Origin: Dermacoccus abyssi | GTDB taxonomy: Bacteria > Actinomycetota > Actinomycetes > Actinomycetales > Dermatophilaceae | Assembly: GCF_003515945.1 (NCBI RefSeq) | Contig: NZ_QWLM01000019.1 | Coordinates: 1-53,323, forward strand | Length of the DNA stretch: 53,323 nt | Reading direction: 5' to 3' | Shown here: positions 43,006 to 51,406 of the stretch, one piece after another | Position numbering within the stretch: the first letter of the stretch is position 1 | Layout: the number at the start of each line of letters is the position of its first letter | The notes under the pieces: generated by a model | Database searches by the model: none | What the model was told of the DNA's origin: nothing | What the model saw: the letters and a program-made list of their open reading frames with translations, nothing else | Position numbers and translations under genes: made by a program

Positions 43006-44078
43006 ACGAGACGACATCGACTTCTCCCTCCGCGACGCAGATGTCCCCGACGACGCTCGAGCGGTCGCGCGTCGACACCGATCCGCGCAAACGGCGCCGC
43101 CTCTTCGCCCTCGGCGCACTGATCGTCGCGACTCTGACGATCTTCCTCGTCCGGGTTCTCCTCGGCGACTTCACCTTCACCATCACCGATGCCGTGCGCA
43201 TCGTCCTCGGTGAGCAGATCGACGTGAGCGGCGCGAACTACGTCCTCATGGAGTCGAAGCTGCCGCGGGCCGTGGCAGCCCTCGTCGGTGGGGCGCTCTT
43301 CGGCGCGGCAGGTGCGGCGATGCAGTCGCTCGTGCGTAACCCACTCGCGAGCCCTGACGTCCTCGGCATTTCGCTCGGCTCGAGTACAGCGGCCGTGTTC
43401 TGTGTGACGTTGCTCGGATGGTCCGGTTGGCCGATCCTCTTCGTCGCCGTGCTGGGCGGCTTCGCCGTCTCCGGCGTCATCCTGGCTCTCGCCAAGGGGC
43501 AGACGGCGCGCATGATCCTCGTCGGTATCGCGATGGCTGCGGGTCTGCAGTCGGTGATCCAGTGGATCCTGCTCAAGTCCAACGCCTTCCAGGCGCAGGA
43601 CGCGATGGTGTGGCTCGCCGGTTCGGTCTCGGACGTCACGTGGCCCGAGATTGCACGGCTCGCGGGTATCGGGCTTCCGATGCTCGTCGTGCTCGCCGTC
43701 CTGGCTCATCGCCTGCGCGTGCTCGAACTCGGTCGACCGCTCGCCGTCGGCCTCGGCGTTCCCGACGGCGCCACACGAGCCTTCGTCTTCGTCACCGTCG
43801 TGCTCGGCATCGCCGTGGCGACGAGCGTCTGCGGCCCGGTCGCCTTCGTCGCCCTGCTCGCCGGCCCGATCGCCCGTCGTCTCATGGGGCGCACGAGCAT
43901 CGTCGCTGCGGCGCTCGTCGGCGCGAGCATCACCATCGCCGGTGACTACGTCGGCGCCTACCTCATCCCTGGCGGCGGCAAGCTGCCCGTCGGCGTCATC
44001 ACCGGACTCGCCGGCGCGCCCGTGCTCGCCTGGCTCCTCGTCGCATCGCAGCGAGGCCGATCGAAAGGAACGCGATGA
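43002..44078 (+). CDS. iron-siderophore ABC transporter permease (FecCD family, second)
   Basis: A 358-residue permease with a hydrophilic N-terminal 35 residues (SPTTLERSRVDTDPRKRRR) and about nine to ten helices. It shows the same family blocks as its partner: KLPRAVAALVGGALFGAAG, LVRNPLASPDVLGISLGSS and CGPVAFVALLAGPIARRLMG. The start is GTG 43002-43004, overlapping the first permease stop; longer readings run through the first permease in another frame and are rejected. The ATPase gene overlaps its stop as ATGA, giving tight coupling of all three components. Confidence 0.93.
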   Translation: MNETTSTSPSATQMSPTTLERSRVDTDPRKRRRLFALGALIVATLTIFLVRVLLGDFTFTITDAVRIVLGEQIDVSGANYVLMESKLPRAVAALVGGALFGAAGAAMQSLVRNPLASPDVLGISLGSSTAAVFCVTLLGWSGWPILFVAVLGGFAVSGVILALAKGQTARMILVGIAMAAGLQSVIQWILLKSNAFQAQDAMVWLAGSVSDVTWPEIARLAGIGLPMLVVLAVLAHRLRVLELGRPLAVGLGVPDGATRAFVFVTVVLGIAVATSVCGPVAFVALLAGPIARRLMGRTSIVAAALVGASITIAGDYVGAYLIPGGGKLPVGVITGLAGAPVLAWLLVASQRGRSKGTR

Positions 44079-44863
44079 CACGGCTTCGCACCGAAGAACT
44101 CGTGCTGCGCTACGGCTCGGGCCGAGGCGCCGGGCCCGACGTCGTCCGTGACGTCTCGCTCGAGGTGCCCGACGGGCAGGTCACCGTCCTCATCGGCGCC
44201 AACGGCTGTGGCAAGTCGACGCTGTTCGCGGGCCTCACCCGACTCATGACGCCGGCGTCCGGGCGGGTGCTGCTCGACGACGCCGACGTCGCGTCCGAGC
44301 CGACGCGTGACGTCGCGAAGAAGGTGGCGCTCCTGCCCCAGAACCCGCTGGCTCCCGAAGGGATGAGTGTCGCGGAACTCGTGCGTCAAGGGCGCACACC
44401 GCACCTCGGTTTGCTCGGGCGCGGTGGCCCCGAGGACGACGAGGTGGTCGCCGAGGCGATGCGCGTCACCGGCGTGGACGACCTCGCCGAGCGACCGGTC
44501 GAGGAGCTCTCCGGCGGTCAGCGTCAGCGGGTGTGGCTCGCACTCGCACTCGCTCAGGACACGGACATCTTGCTGCTCGACGAGCCGACGAGCTTCCTCG
44601 ACATCGGTCACGCGGTGGAGTTGCTCGACGTCGTGCGGCGCCGCAACGCCGAGCGTGGCACGACCGTCGTCATGGTGCTGCACGACCTGTTCCTCGCGGC
44701 GCGTTACGCCGATCATCTCGTCGCGATGTCCGACGGGAAGATCGTCGCGCAGGGCGCGGCGGCGGAGGTTCTCACCGCCGAACTGGCGAAGCGTCTGTAC
44801 GGCATCGAGTGTGTGGTTCTCGAGGATCCGTCCACGGGTCGTCCGGTCGTCCTGCCGCGCTAG
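44075..44863 (+). CDS. iron-siderophore ABC transporter ATP-binding protein
   Basis: A 262-residue FepC/FhuC-type ATPase. Walker A is GANGCGKST at about 44-52, the Q-loop LLPQNPLAPEGM at about 87, the signature ELSGGQRQR at about 145, Walker B ILLLDEPTSFLD at about 165, and the switch His in MVLHDLFLA at about 202. It drives import through the two permeases. ATG 44075 overlaps the second permease stop. A TAGTGT hexamer spans its stop codon (44862-44867) and may serve as promoter for the lipoprotein gene that follows. Confidence 0.94.
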   Translation: MTRLRTEELVLRYGSGRGAGPDVVRDVSLEVPDGQVTVLIGANGCGKSTLFAGLTRLMTPASGRVLLDDADVASEPTRDVAKKVALLPQNPLAPEGMSVAELVRQGRTPHLGLLGRGGPEDDEVVAEAMRVTGVDDLAERPVEELSGGQRQRVWLALALAQDTDILLLDEPTSFLDIGHAVELLDVVRRRNAERGTTVVMVLHDLFLAARYADHLVAMSDGKIVAQGAAAEVLTAELAKRLYGIECVVLEDPSTGRPVVLPR

Positions 44864-44903
44864 TGTGAGCCTCACAGTCGGCAGTGTTCGGGAGGGGTTC
44901 GTC

Positions 44904-45701
44904 ATGAAGTCGCTCAGGGTGGTCACGGCAGGGCTCGCGCTCACCACGGTGCTCGCCGGGTGCGGCACGTTCGGTGCGGAGGGAACCTCGACGAGCAGTT
45001 CCTCGTCACAGAGCTCCAGTTCGACGAGCGAGAGTTCGCCGTCGGAGTCGTCGTCGAGCGAATCGTCCGCGACGGAGTCGTCCACCTCGTCCGAATCGTC
45101 CTCGTCGAGCTCGTCCCCGACTTCCTCCTCGACTTCCTCCTCGAGTGCCTCGTCGAGTGATGCGGGCACCGCCGCTCTGCCGGCCGGCACAAAGCTCGTC
45201 ACGGCTCCTGATGCCGGGATGAGCTTCGCCGTGCCGTCGGGCTGGCAGAAGGTCGAGGCGTCGCTTCTCGACAACCCGCGCTCGAAGAAGAACATCGAAC
45301 CGCTCGCGAAGAAGTCCGGGCTCACGCCCGAGCAGATGGTCAAGCAGTTCGAGACCCAGGCCGACATCGTCGTCATCGATCTGTCCGGCACGTCGAACTT
45401 CGCCGACAACGCGAACGTCACGAAGGTCGCCACCCCCGTGAAGCCCACGAAGGGCCAACTCGACTCGTCGTTCGACCAGATCGGCGGAAAGCCCGTCTCC
45501 TTCAAGGAGATCGAGACGCCGCTCGGACAGGCTGTGCAGTACGAGTACAGCCTGCCGGTAGCCGAGACCACCGTCCGCGGCGTCGCGCTCTACGTGCCGG
45601 ACGGCAAGGGCTCGTACCGCAACATCACTGTCAGCTCCGGCACGGCCGAGCGGGCACAGAAGCTGGCCAAGGACATCGTCAGCAGCCTGCGTAAGTCCTG
45701 A
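44904..45701 (+). CDS. lipoprotein with a long poly-Ser linker
   Basis: A 265-residue lipoprotein. The signal peptide ends with lipobox LAGC (Cys at about 20). Residues about 29-87 are almost only Ser with some Glu, Thr and Pro, an extended linker that would hold the folded domain away from the membrane. The C-terminal domain (about 95-265) starts AGMSFAVPSGWQKVEAS, a pattern of many actinobacterial surface lipoproteins of unknown role, and ends VSSGTAERAQKLAKDIVSSL. GGAGGGG lies seven bases before the ATG. Its link to iron uptake is only positional. The Ser codons are mixed TCG/AGC/AGT/TCC, which keeps the repeat from being a simple DNA tandem. Confidence 0.85.
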   Translation: MKSLRVVTAGLALTTVLAGCGTFGAEGTSTSSSSSQSSSSTSESSPSESSSSESSATESSTSSESSSSSSSPTSSSTSSSSASSSDAGTAALPAGTKLVTAPDAGMSFAVPSGWQKVEASLLDNPRSKKNIEPLAKKSGLTPEQMVKQFETQADIVVIDLSGTSNFADNANVTKVATPVKPTKGQLDSSFDQIGGKPVSFKEIETPLGQAVQYEYSLPVAETTVRGVALYVPDGKGSYRNITVSSGTAERAQKLAKDIVSSLRKS

Positions 45702-45705
45702 CCCT

Positions 45706-46074
45706 GTGTGGTTGTCGCGCCAGGAGTTCGAGGACGCCGTCGGTGACGCGCTCGACGCGGTGCCGACGCAGTTTCTCGACCGCCTCGACAACGTCGTTTT
45801 CCAGGTCGAGGACGAGCCCACGCCCGAGCAGCTCGCCGACGTCGACGGTGGGGAGCTGCTCGGTCTGTACGTGGGCGTTGCGCTTCCTGACCGCGGAGAT
45901 GGCTATGGCTGGGGCAGCCTGCCCGATCGCATCTACCTGTTCTCCGGTCCGATTCAGCGCCTCTCGAGGACGCGGGAGGAAGTCGTCGAGCAGATCCGCG
46001 TCACGTTGCTGCACGAAATCGGCCACTACTTCGGCATCGACGACCACCGCTTGCACGAACTCGGGTGGGGCTGA
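45706..46074 (+). CDS. minimal zincin metallopeptidase-family protein
   Basis: A 122-residue protein of the small zincin-like family (DUF1025-type). The motif LLHEIGHYFGIDDHRLHELG at about 101-120 is HExxHxxGxxD, with two His, a third Asp ligand and the catalytic Glu. The rest of the domain (FEDAVGDALDAVPTQFLDRL; GELLGLYVGVAL; PDRIYLFSGPIQRL) is typical in order and length. Members are cytosolic and of unknown substrate. The start is GTG 45706, four bases after the lipoprotein stop, so the two are probably co-transcribed. Confidence 0.87.
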   Translation: MWLSRQEFEDAVGDALDAVPTQFLDRLDNVVFQVEDEPTPEQLADVDGGELLGLYVGVALPDRGDGYGWGSLPDRIYLFSGPIQRLSRTREEVVEQIRVTLLHEIGHYFGIDDHRLHELGWG

Positions 46075-46080
46075 GCCGGC

Positions 46081-46746
46081 TCAATCGCTGAGAGCCCATG
46101 CCCCGACGACGTCGGGGCGATCGGTCTCCCACATCGCCACCGTCCACCCGGGGATCGGGCGGGCACGCACGTCGCTGACGTCGTCGCGGTCCAGCGGCAC
46201 CGTGATGCCCTCGCCCGTTCCCTTCAGGAGCGCCTCCTTGCGCGTCCAGATCTCGGTGAAGACGCTGCACGCCGCCCGCGAGGACGTCTCGAGCGCTGCG
46301 GTGACGGCAGCCCGCTCGCGCAAGTGCAGCTGCGTCGCCACGTCGCGGACCACGTCGAGCTCGGCCACCTCCTCGAGGTCGAACCCGACGGGACGTTCGG
46401 CGAGGGCGAGCGCGACGACGGGACGCGGGCCACGCACGCTGGTCACCGAGAAATGCAGATCGGCTGCACGCGGATAGGGCCGTCCGTGCGAGCCGCCGCA
46501 CTGCACACACGGACGGTGGTCGATGACGATCTCGGCCGGAGACCCGCCGAGACGCGCAGCCAGTTCGGTGCGCAGCAGGGCCCGGCGGGCGACGAACATG
46601 CGGTGGGTCTCGCCGTCGCGCAACGTGTTCGCGTGGTGAAGCTCGTCGGGGGAGAGACACGCACGTTCCGCGTCGAGGTCGTCGGTCGGGGCAGGCGTGC
46701 GCAGGATGATCGTCGGGGGCGTGATGGGCTGACGCTCGCGGCTCAC
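46081..46746 (-). CDS. 4'-phosphopantetheinyl transferase (Sfp/Gsp type)
   Basis: A 221-residue enzyme of the Sfp family, which attaches phosphopantetheine to carrier proteins of fatty-acid, polyketide or nonribosomal peptide synthases. The Mg/CoA motifs are present: RPVGFDLEEV at about 113-122 and FTEIWTRKEALLKGTGEGI at about 163-181. GTG 46744-46746 is chosen because TACGAT-N6-GTG is the leaderless pattern. No carrier-protein or synthase gene lies in the window, although a siderophore synthase elsewhere would be a natural client. It also has CVQCGG near residue 80, a possible metal pair. Confidence 0.88.
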   Translation of the reverse strand: MSRERQPITPPTIILRTPAPTDDLDAERACLSPDELHHANTLRDGETHRMFVARRALLRTELAARLGGSPAEIVIDHRPCVQCGGSHGRPYPRAADLHFSVTSVRGPRPVVALALAERPVGFDLEEVAELDVVRDVATQLHLRERAAVTAALETSSRAACSVFTEIWTRKEALLKGTGEGITVPLDRDDVSDVRARPIPGWTVAMWETDRPDVVGAWALSD

Positions 46747-46752
46747 AAGCTC

Positions 46753-46758
46753 ATCGTA
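46753..46758 (-). promoter_or_regulatory. -10 element, leaderless phosphopantetheinyl transferase
   Basis: Minus-strand TACGAT, six bases, GTG. Confidence 0.45.
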
Positions 46759-46837
46759 GGCGGGTTGCGAGGTGGGTGCCTCGGTCCCGGTCCGCACCTC
46801 GCACGGGCGGAGCTCCGGCGTTGTCGGTGGGCTGCGT

Positions 46838-46843
46838 TAACCT
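46838..46843 (+). promoter_or_regulatory. -10 element, leaderless SNF2 gene
   Basis: TAACCT, seven bases, GTG 46851. It fixes the start codon of the SNF2 gene, whose frame stays open further upstream. Confidence 0.45.
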
Positions 46844-46850
46844 CGCGCAC

Positions 46851-49800
46851 GTGACGATGAAATTCGAGCCGGACGAGGCCACGTGGGTGCTGTCGAGCAC
46901 CGATGTCGGTCTGGCGGCCGTCGTCGGGGAGGGTGCGTTCAGCCGGGGCCTCGACTATGCCATCGGCGGCAAGGTCGTCGCGCTGGCCACGGCGGACCGT
47001 GGGCGGGTGCTCATGGGTACCGTCACCGGCAACGGGCTCGCCCCGTACCAGTGCCTCGTCACGCACAAGGGCGAGGCGGCCAACGGTGAGCCGCTGTGGG
47101 TTTCGCGGTGCACGTGCCCTGTCGCCACCGAGTGCAAGCACGCCGTCGCCGCCATCATCGCGGCGCGCCGTGCGATTACCGACGGCGTGAGCAAGGGTTC
47201 GGTCTCGCGCACCCCCGCACGTTCGAGCGCCCAGTCCAACGTCGTGCCCCTTTTCGGCGACAGCGGCGTGGCCACCGCGTCCTGGCGGGCACGGTTGTCG
47301 GAATCCCTCGGACCCTCGGAGCCCGAGCGGGTGGAGAAGCGGGTCGAGAGTCCCACGAGCAGTTCGTGGCGCGCCCAGCTCGGTCTGCAGTTCGAGGCCA
47401 AGGCTCGGCCCGCGTCGATGTCGGACTCGACGCCGGTGCAGCGCCTCGAGCTCAAGCCGACGAAGCTCATGCGCACCGGGCGCTGGTCGCGCACGGCGAC
47501 GTGGGTCGACGTGCGCAGTAGCGCGGGTATCTCCGAGGCCGACGAGCATCAGCAGGAAGTGCTCAAGCGCTTCGTCGCGGCGCACAAGCCCCAGGTCGGC
47601 AGCGGTCAGACGGTCTACCTCGACGAACTCGGCCCGGGCGTCTGGCCGGGTCTTCGCGAGGTGGCCGACGCCGGCATCACGCTCATGCTCGCGGCCACGC
47701 CCGGTGAGGGCGTCACGCTCGCCGAGCCCGCGGAGGTCACGCTCGGCATCCACCGCAGCGAGGCCGGGCTCGTCCTGACGGCCGACGTCGTCGGCGTCGA
47801 CCTCGAACCCGAGTTCGGTACGGCCATCCTCATCGGCGAGCCGGCTCACGGCGTCGCCGTGCTCGACCGCGGCAGCCTGCGGCTCGTACCGTTCCACGAG
47901 ACGCCGCACTCGGTGCTCCAACCGCTCCTGCTGGGCGACGTCATCGAGATTCCCGAGGACGAGATCCCCGAGTTCGAGAGCGAGTTCCTGCCCCGCCTGC
48001 GTCGTCACACAAGCATCAGTGACGTCACGAACACCCTGAGCGATCCGGTCGAACCGCGTCTGCTCCTCGTCGTCACGCCGAAGACGGTGGGCAAGGTCGA
48101 GGTCGAGACGTTCTTCACCTACGGCGACAAGCGAGTCACGTCGACGCCGGTGGGTCGCGGGCGTCAGTTCTCGAGCGAGAGCGCCGTCATCGCCCGCGCC
48201 GCCGTCCTCCTCGGGCGTCTGCGCCTCACGCGTTCGGTGCCCGGCTTCGATCTGTGGGTCAAGCCGAAGGCCGAGCTCCTCGGCATGGAGGCGGTCAAGC
48301 TCGCCGACGCCGTTCCGGAACTCAAGGCCGTCGACGGCGTCGACGTCGTCATGGCGGGTGAGCTGCCGGTCTACGAGGAGGCCGAGGACGATCCCATCAT
48401 CGAGGTGGGCGTCAACGAGGCCGGCAACAAGCCGGACTGGCTCGACCTGCAGATCACCATCAGCGTCGACGGCCAGGAGGTGCCCTACCCCAACCTCATC
48501 GAGGCGCTGCACCGCGGCGACGAGACGATGATGCTGCCGTCGGGCACGTACTTCCGGCTCGACTCGCCCCAGCTTCGTGACATCTCACGCGTTCTCGAGG
48601 AAGCCCAGGAGCTCACCGACAAGACCTCGGAGAAGCTGCAGATCAGCCGGTATGACATCGGCCTGTGGGACCAGCTCGTGGGGCTCGGGGTGGTCGAGCA
48701 GCAGCGCACGGCATGGCAGGAGGCCGTCGAGGGCCTGACGAAGCAGGGCTGGAACCCGCGGGCGGTCGAGACGCCGGTGGCGTTCGATGCCACGTTGCGG
48801 CCCTACCAGCTCGAGGGCTACGCCTGGCTCGCCAATCTGTGGGACGCGCGTCTCGGCGGGGTTTTGGCCGACGACATGGGCCTCGGTAAGACCATCCAGA
48901 CGCTGGCGATGCTCGAACGGGCCCGCGCGGCAGGGGAACTCGACGACGCCCCGGCGCTCGTCATCGCGCCCACCTCGGTGCTCGGCGTGTGGGCACGCGA
49001 GGCGGCGCAGTTCACGCCGAAGCTGCGTGTCAGTGTCCTCAACGCCACGTCGAAGAAGCGCGGCACGGAGGTGGCCCAGGAGATCCGCGACGAGCGTGCC
49101 CATGTCGTCGTGACGAGCTATGCGGTGGCTCGCCTCGATGCCGACAACTTCCACGCCTGCTCGTGGCGCGCCCTCGTGCTCGACGAAGCCCAGATGGTCA
49201 AGAACCACACGTCGCAGACGTTCCAGGCCATCAAGAAGATCGGGGCGCCGTTCGGCCTGGCCATCTCGGGCACACCGCTCGAGAACTCCGTCATGGATGT
49301 CTGGTCGCTGTTCAACCTCGTCGCGCCGGGCCTCTTCCCCCGACCGGAGGACTTCATCCGGCGCTACCGCAAACCGATCGAGCAGGGTGAGGGGCACGTC
49401 GTCACCGACGCCCTGTCGGCGCTACGCCGCCGCATCGGGCCGCTCATGTTGCGTCGCCGCAAGCAGGACGTGGCCCCCGACCTTCCCGAGAAGCAGATCC
49501 AGCGGGTCGATGTCGCGCTGTCGCCTCAGCACGAGCGCGTCTACAAGCGGCACCTTCGCCGCGAGCAGCAGCGCGTCATGGGGTTGCTCAAGGATCCGGA
49601 CGCCAACCGCGTCGAGATTCTCGCTGCGCTCACGCGCCTTCGCCGACTCGCGCTCGACCCGGCGCTCGTCGATGACGAGTTCTCTGGGCGGAGCGTCTCG
49701 CGCAAGGTCGAGGCCGTTGTCCAGCAACTCGCCGACATCGCGGGCGAGGGGCATCGTGCGCTCGTCTTCAGCCAGTTCACCGACTTCCTCACCATCGTGC

Positions 49801-50198
49801 GTGAGGCCGCGGCGGATGCCGGTGTTTCCACGGCCTACCTCGACGGCTCGACCCGCAACCGGCAGCAGGTCGTCGACGAGTTCAAGGACGGCGACGCCGA
49901 CGCGTTCTTCATCTCGCTCAAGGCCGGCGGTACCGGGCTCACGCTCACCGAGGCCGATTACGTCATCGTCCTTGACCCGTGGTGGAACCCGGCCGCCGAG
50001 GATCAGGCCATCGATCGCGCCCACCGCATCGGGCAGACGAATCCGGTCATGGTCTACCGCTACGTCAGTGCAGGAACGATCGAGGACAAGGTCGTCGAGC
50101 TGCAGGAGAAGAAACGCAAGCTCTTCGAGGACGTCGTCGACGCAGGGGCCGGCGGTGGTCGCCTGAGCGGCGCGGACATCGCAGCCCTTCTCGAATGA
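46851..50198 (+). CDS. SWIM zinc-finger SNF2-family ATPase
   Basis: A 1115-residue DNA-dependent ATPase of the bacterial SNF2 type. An N-terminal SWIM zinc finger (CTCPVATECKHAVA, C-x-C-xn-C-x-H) lies at about 87-100, then a long bacterial SNF2-associated region. The helicase motor has LADDMGLGKTIQTL at about 671, VLDEAQMVKNH (DEAQ) at about 775, SGTPLENSVMDVWSLF at about 805, FISLKAGGTGLTLTEAD at about 1021 and DRAHRIGQTNPV at about 1053. Such proteins move along duplex DNA or displace bound proteins; some belong to defence systems, but no partner nuclease is next to this one. GTG 46851 or ATG 46857; the leaderless pattern favours the GTG. Confidence 0.93.
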   Translation: MTMKFEPDEATWVLSSTDVGLAAVVGEGAFSRGLDYAIGGKVVALATADRGRVLMGTVTGNGLAPYQCLVTHKGEAANGEPLWVSRCTCPVATECKHAVAAIIAARRAITDGVSKGSVSRTPARSSAQSNVVPLFGDSGVATASWRARLSESLGPSEPERVEKRVESPTSSSWRAQLGLQFEAKARPASMSDSTPVQRLELKPTKLMRTGRWSRTATWVDVRSSAGISEADEHQQEVLKRFVAAHKPQVGSGQTVYLDELGPGVWPGLREVADAGITLMLAATPGEGVTLAEPAEVTLGIHRSEAGLVLTADVVGVDLEPEFGTAILIGEPAHGVAVLDRGSLRLVPFHETPHSVLQPLLLGDVIEIPEDEIPEFESEFLPRLRRHTSISDVTNTLSDPVEPRLLLVVTPKTVGKVEVETFFTYGDKRVTSTPVGRGRQFSSESAVIARAAVLLGRLRLTRSVPGFDLWVKPKAELLGMEAVKLADAVPELKAVDGVDVVMAGELPVYEEAEDDPIIEVGVNEAGNKPDWLDLQITISVDGQEVPYPNLIEALHRGDETMMLPSGTYFRLDSPQLRDISRVLEEAQELTDKTSEKLQISRYDIGLWDQLVGLGVVEQQRTAWQEAVEGLTKQGWNPRAVETPVAFDATLRPYQLEGYAWLANLWDARLGGVLADDMGLGKTIQTLAMLERARAAGELDDAPALVIAPTSVLGVWAREAAQFTPKLRVSVLNATSKKRGTEVAQEIRDERAHVVVTSYAVARLDADNFHACSWRALVLDEAQMVKNHTSQTFQAIKKIGAPFGLAISGTPLENSVMDVWSLFNLVAPGLFPRPEDFIRRYRKPIEQGEGHVVTDALSALRRRIGPLMLRRRKQDVAPDLPEKQIQRVDVALSPQHERVYKRHLRREQQRVMGLLKDPDANRVEILAALTRLRRLALDPALVDDEFSGRSVSRKVEAVVQQLADIAGEGHRALVFSQFTDFLTIVREAAADAGVSTAYLDGSTRNRQQVVDEFKDGDADAFFISLKAGGTGLTLTEADYVIVLDPWWNPAAEDQAIDRAHRIGQTNPVMVYRYVSAGTIEDKVVELQEKKRKLFEDVVDAGAGGGRLSGADIAALLE

Positions 50199-50207
50199 GA
50201 ACCTATC

Positions 50208-50231
50208 AAGTATCTTGATGTCAAGATACTT
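50208..50231. promoter_or_regulatory. long perfect inverted repeat, MarR-like operator
   Basis: Two exactly complementary 11-base arms, AAGTATCTTGA (50208-50218) and TCAAGATACTT (50221-50231), with a 2-base centre. AT-rich and only 18 bases before the methyltransferase ATG. The core TATCTTGA/TCAAGATA looks like operators of MarR-type regulators, but no such gene is in the window. Confidence 0.6.
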
Positions 50232-50249
50232 CGACGGAAGGTGCAGCCG

Positions 50250-50993
50250 ATGACCCGAGAGTGGAACGCCAAGGTCTACGACGAGCTGCCGTTGCCGCAC
50301 GTTGCCTGGGGCAAGCGCACGATCGAGCGCCTGAACCTCGCAGGCACCGAGCGCGTCCTCGATGCCGGCTGCGGTACGGGCCGCGACGCCGAGGAGCTCC
50401 TGCGCCGGTTCCCCGACGTCGAGCTCGTCTGCACCGACGGGTCGTCGCAGATGGTGGAGCAGGCACGCGAGCGCTTCGCCGATCGACCAGCCGAGCGTGC
50501 GAGCTTCCACGTGCGCGACCTCGAGCAGCCGCTCGACCTCGAAGGCTCCTTCGACGCCGTGATGAGCGTGGCCTGCTTCCACTGGATCGCCGACCAGGAC
50601 GCGCTGTTCGCGAATCTTGCCGAGGTGATGCGTCCCGGCGCCCGCCTCGCGTCCGACTCGGGCGGCGAGGGCAAAATCGCCATCGTCGAGGCGGCCATTT
50701 TCCGAGTTCGCGGCGTGCCGAACGAGCCGAAGAGCTTCGTGGGGCCGCAGGAGACGAAGGAGCGCCTGGAGCGTCACGGCTTCGACGTCGAGCGCGTCGA
50801 ACTGCGTCCCAGCCCCGTGCGCATCGACGATCCGGCCACGATGGAGCGCTACCTCGCCACGATCTGTCTCGGTGAATACCTCGACGGCATGACGGATGAC
50901 GAGGCCCGCGAGTTCACCCGGGCCGTGCGTGAGGCGATGAGCGAGCCGGTGCTCGACTACGTCCGCCTCGAGATCGACGCACTGCGCCGCTGA
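50250..50993 (+). CDS. class I SAM methyltransferase (trans-aconitate methyltransferase-like)
   Basis: A 247-residue methyltransferase. After the N-terminal WNAKVYDELPLPHVAWGK, motif I VLDAGCGTGRDAEELL lies at about 36-51. The FDAVMSVACFHWIADQDALF block resembles Tam-like small-molecule methyltransferases. The C-terminal region (ATICLGEYLDGM) fits that group too. The substrate is uncertain. ATG 50250 is chosen over GTG 50241 because GGAAGG lies eight bases upstream and overlaps the GTG. The operator-like palindrome just upstream suggests tight repression and induction by a ligand. It ends three bases before the convergent DUF2200 gene. Confidence 0.86.
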   Translation: MTREWNAKVYDELPLPHVAWGKRTIERLNLAGTERVLDAGCGTGRDAEELLRRFPDVELVCTDGSSQMVEQARERFADRPAERASFHVRDLEQPLDLEGSFDAVMSVACFHWIADQDALFANLAEVMRPGARLASDSGGEGKIAIVEAAIFRVRGVPNEPKSFVGPQETKERLERHGFDVERVELRPSPVRIDDPATMERYLATICLGEYLDGMTDDEAREFTRAVREAMSEPVLDYVRLEIDALRR

Positions 50994-50996
50994 CGT

Positions 50997-51347
50997 TCAG
51001 CCGCGAAGGATCGAGGTCATCTTCTTCCCTCGGGCGAGTTCGTCGACGAGTTTGTCGAGGTAGCGGATCCGCTGCATGAGGGGGTCCTCGATTTCCTCCA
51101 CCCGGTGCCCGCAGATGACGCCGGTGATGAGTTCCGCGTTGGTGTTGAACGCCGGGGCCTCGTCGAAGAAGACCTGCATCGTCACCCCGTCGTCGATGAC
51201 GCGGCGGATGCCCTCGTCGTCGTAGCCCGTGAGCCACGTGATGACCTCGTGCAGCTCGGCGACGCTGCGCCCCTTGCGCTCCACCTTCGTGACGTAGTGC
51301 GGGTAGATGCTCGCGAACGGGGTGTCGAAGATGCGGTGGCCTGCCAT
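50997..51347 (-). CDS. DUF2200 family protein
   Basis: A 116-residue protein with the DUF2200 order: [20 protein letters not shown] at about 5-24, the [13 protein letters not shown] motif, then [21 protein letters not shown] and a C-terminal helix with [13 protein letters not shown]. The family is small, cytosolic and has no known activity. ATG 51345-51347 is preceded by CATACT and seven bases, again the leaderless pattern; a GTG two codons earlier is also possible. It is convergent with the methyltransferase gene and divergent from the dehydrogenase gene. Confidence 0.82.
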   Translation of the reverse strand: MAGHRIFDTPFASIYPHYVTKVERKGRSVAELHEVITWLTGYDDEGIRRVIDDGVTMQVFFDEAPAFNTNAELITGVICGHRVEEIEDPLMQRIRYLDKLVDELARGKKMTSILRG

Positions 51348-51354
51348 GGCCACG

Positions 51355-51360
51355 AGTATG
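51355..51360 (-). promoter_or_regulatory. -10 element, leaderless DUF2200 gene
   Basis: Minus-strand CATACT, seven bases, ATG 51347. Confidence 0.35.
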
Positions 51361-51393
51361 CCGGTTTGCGCACCGACGGAGACGATGCGCCCG

Positions 51394-51399
51394 TACGGT
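51394..51399 (+). promoter_or_regulatory. -10 element, leaderless short-chain dehydrogenase
   Basis: TACGGT, seven bases, ATG 51407. The interval also contains GGGAGC, which is too close to the ATG to be a normal ribosome binding site. Confidence 0.45.
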
Positions 51400-51406
51400 C
51401 GGGAGC

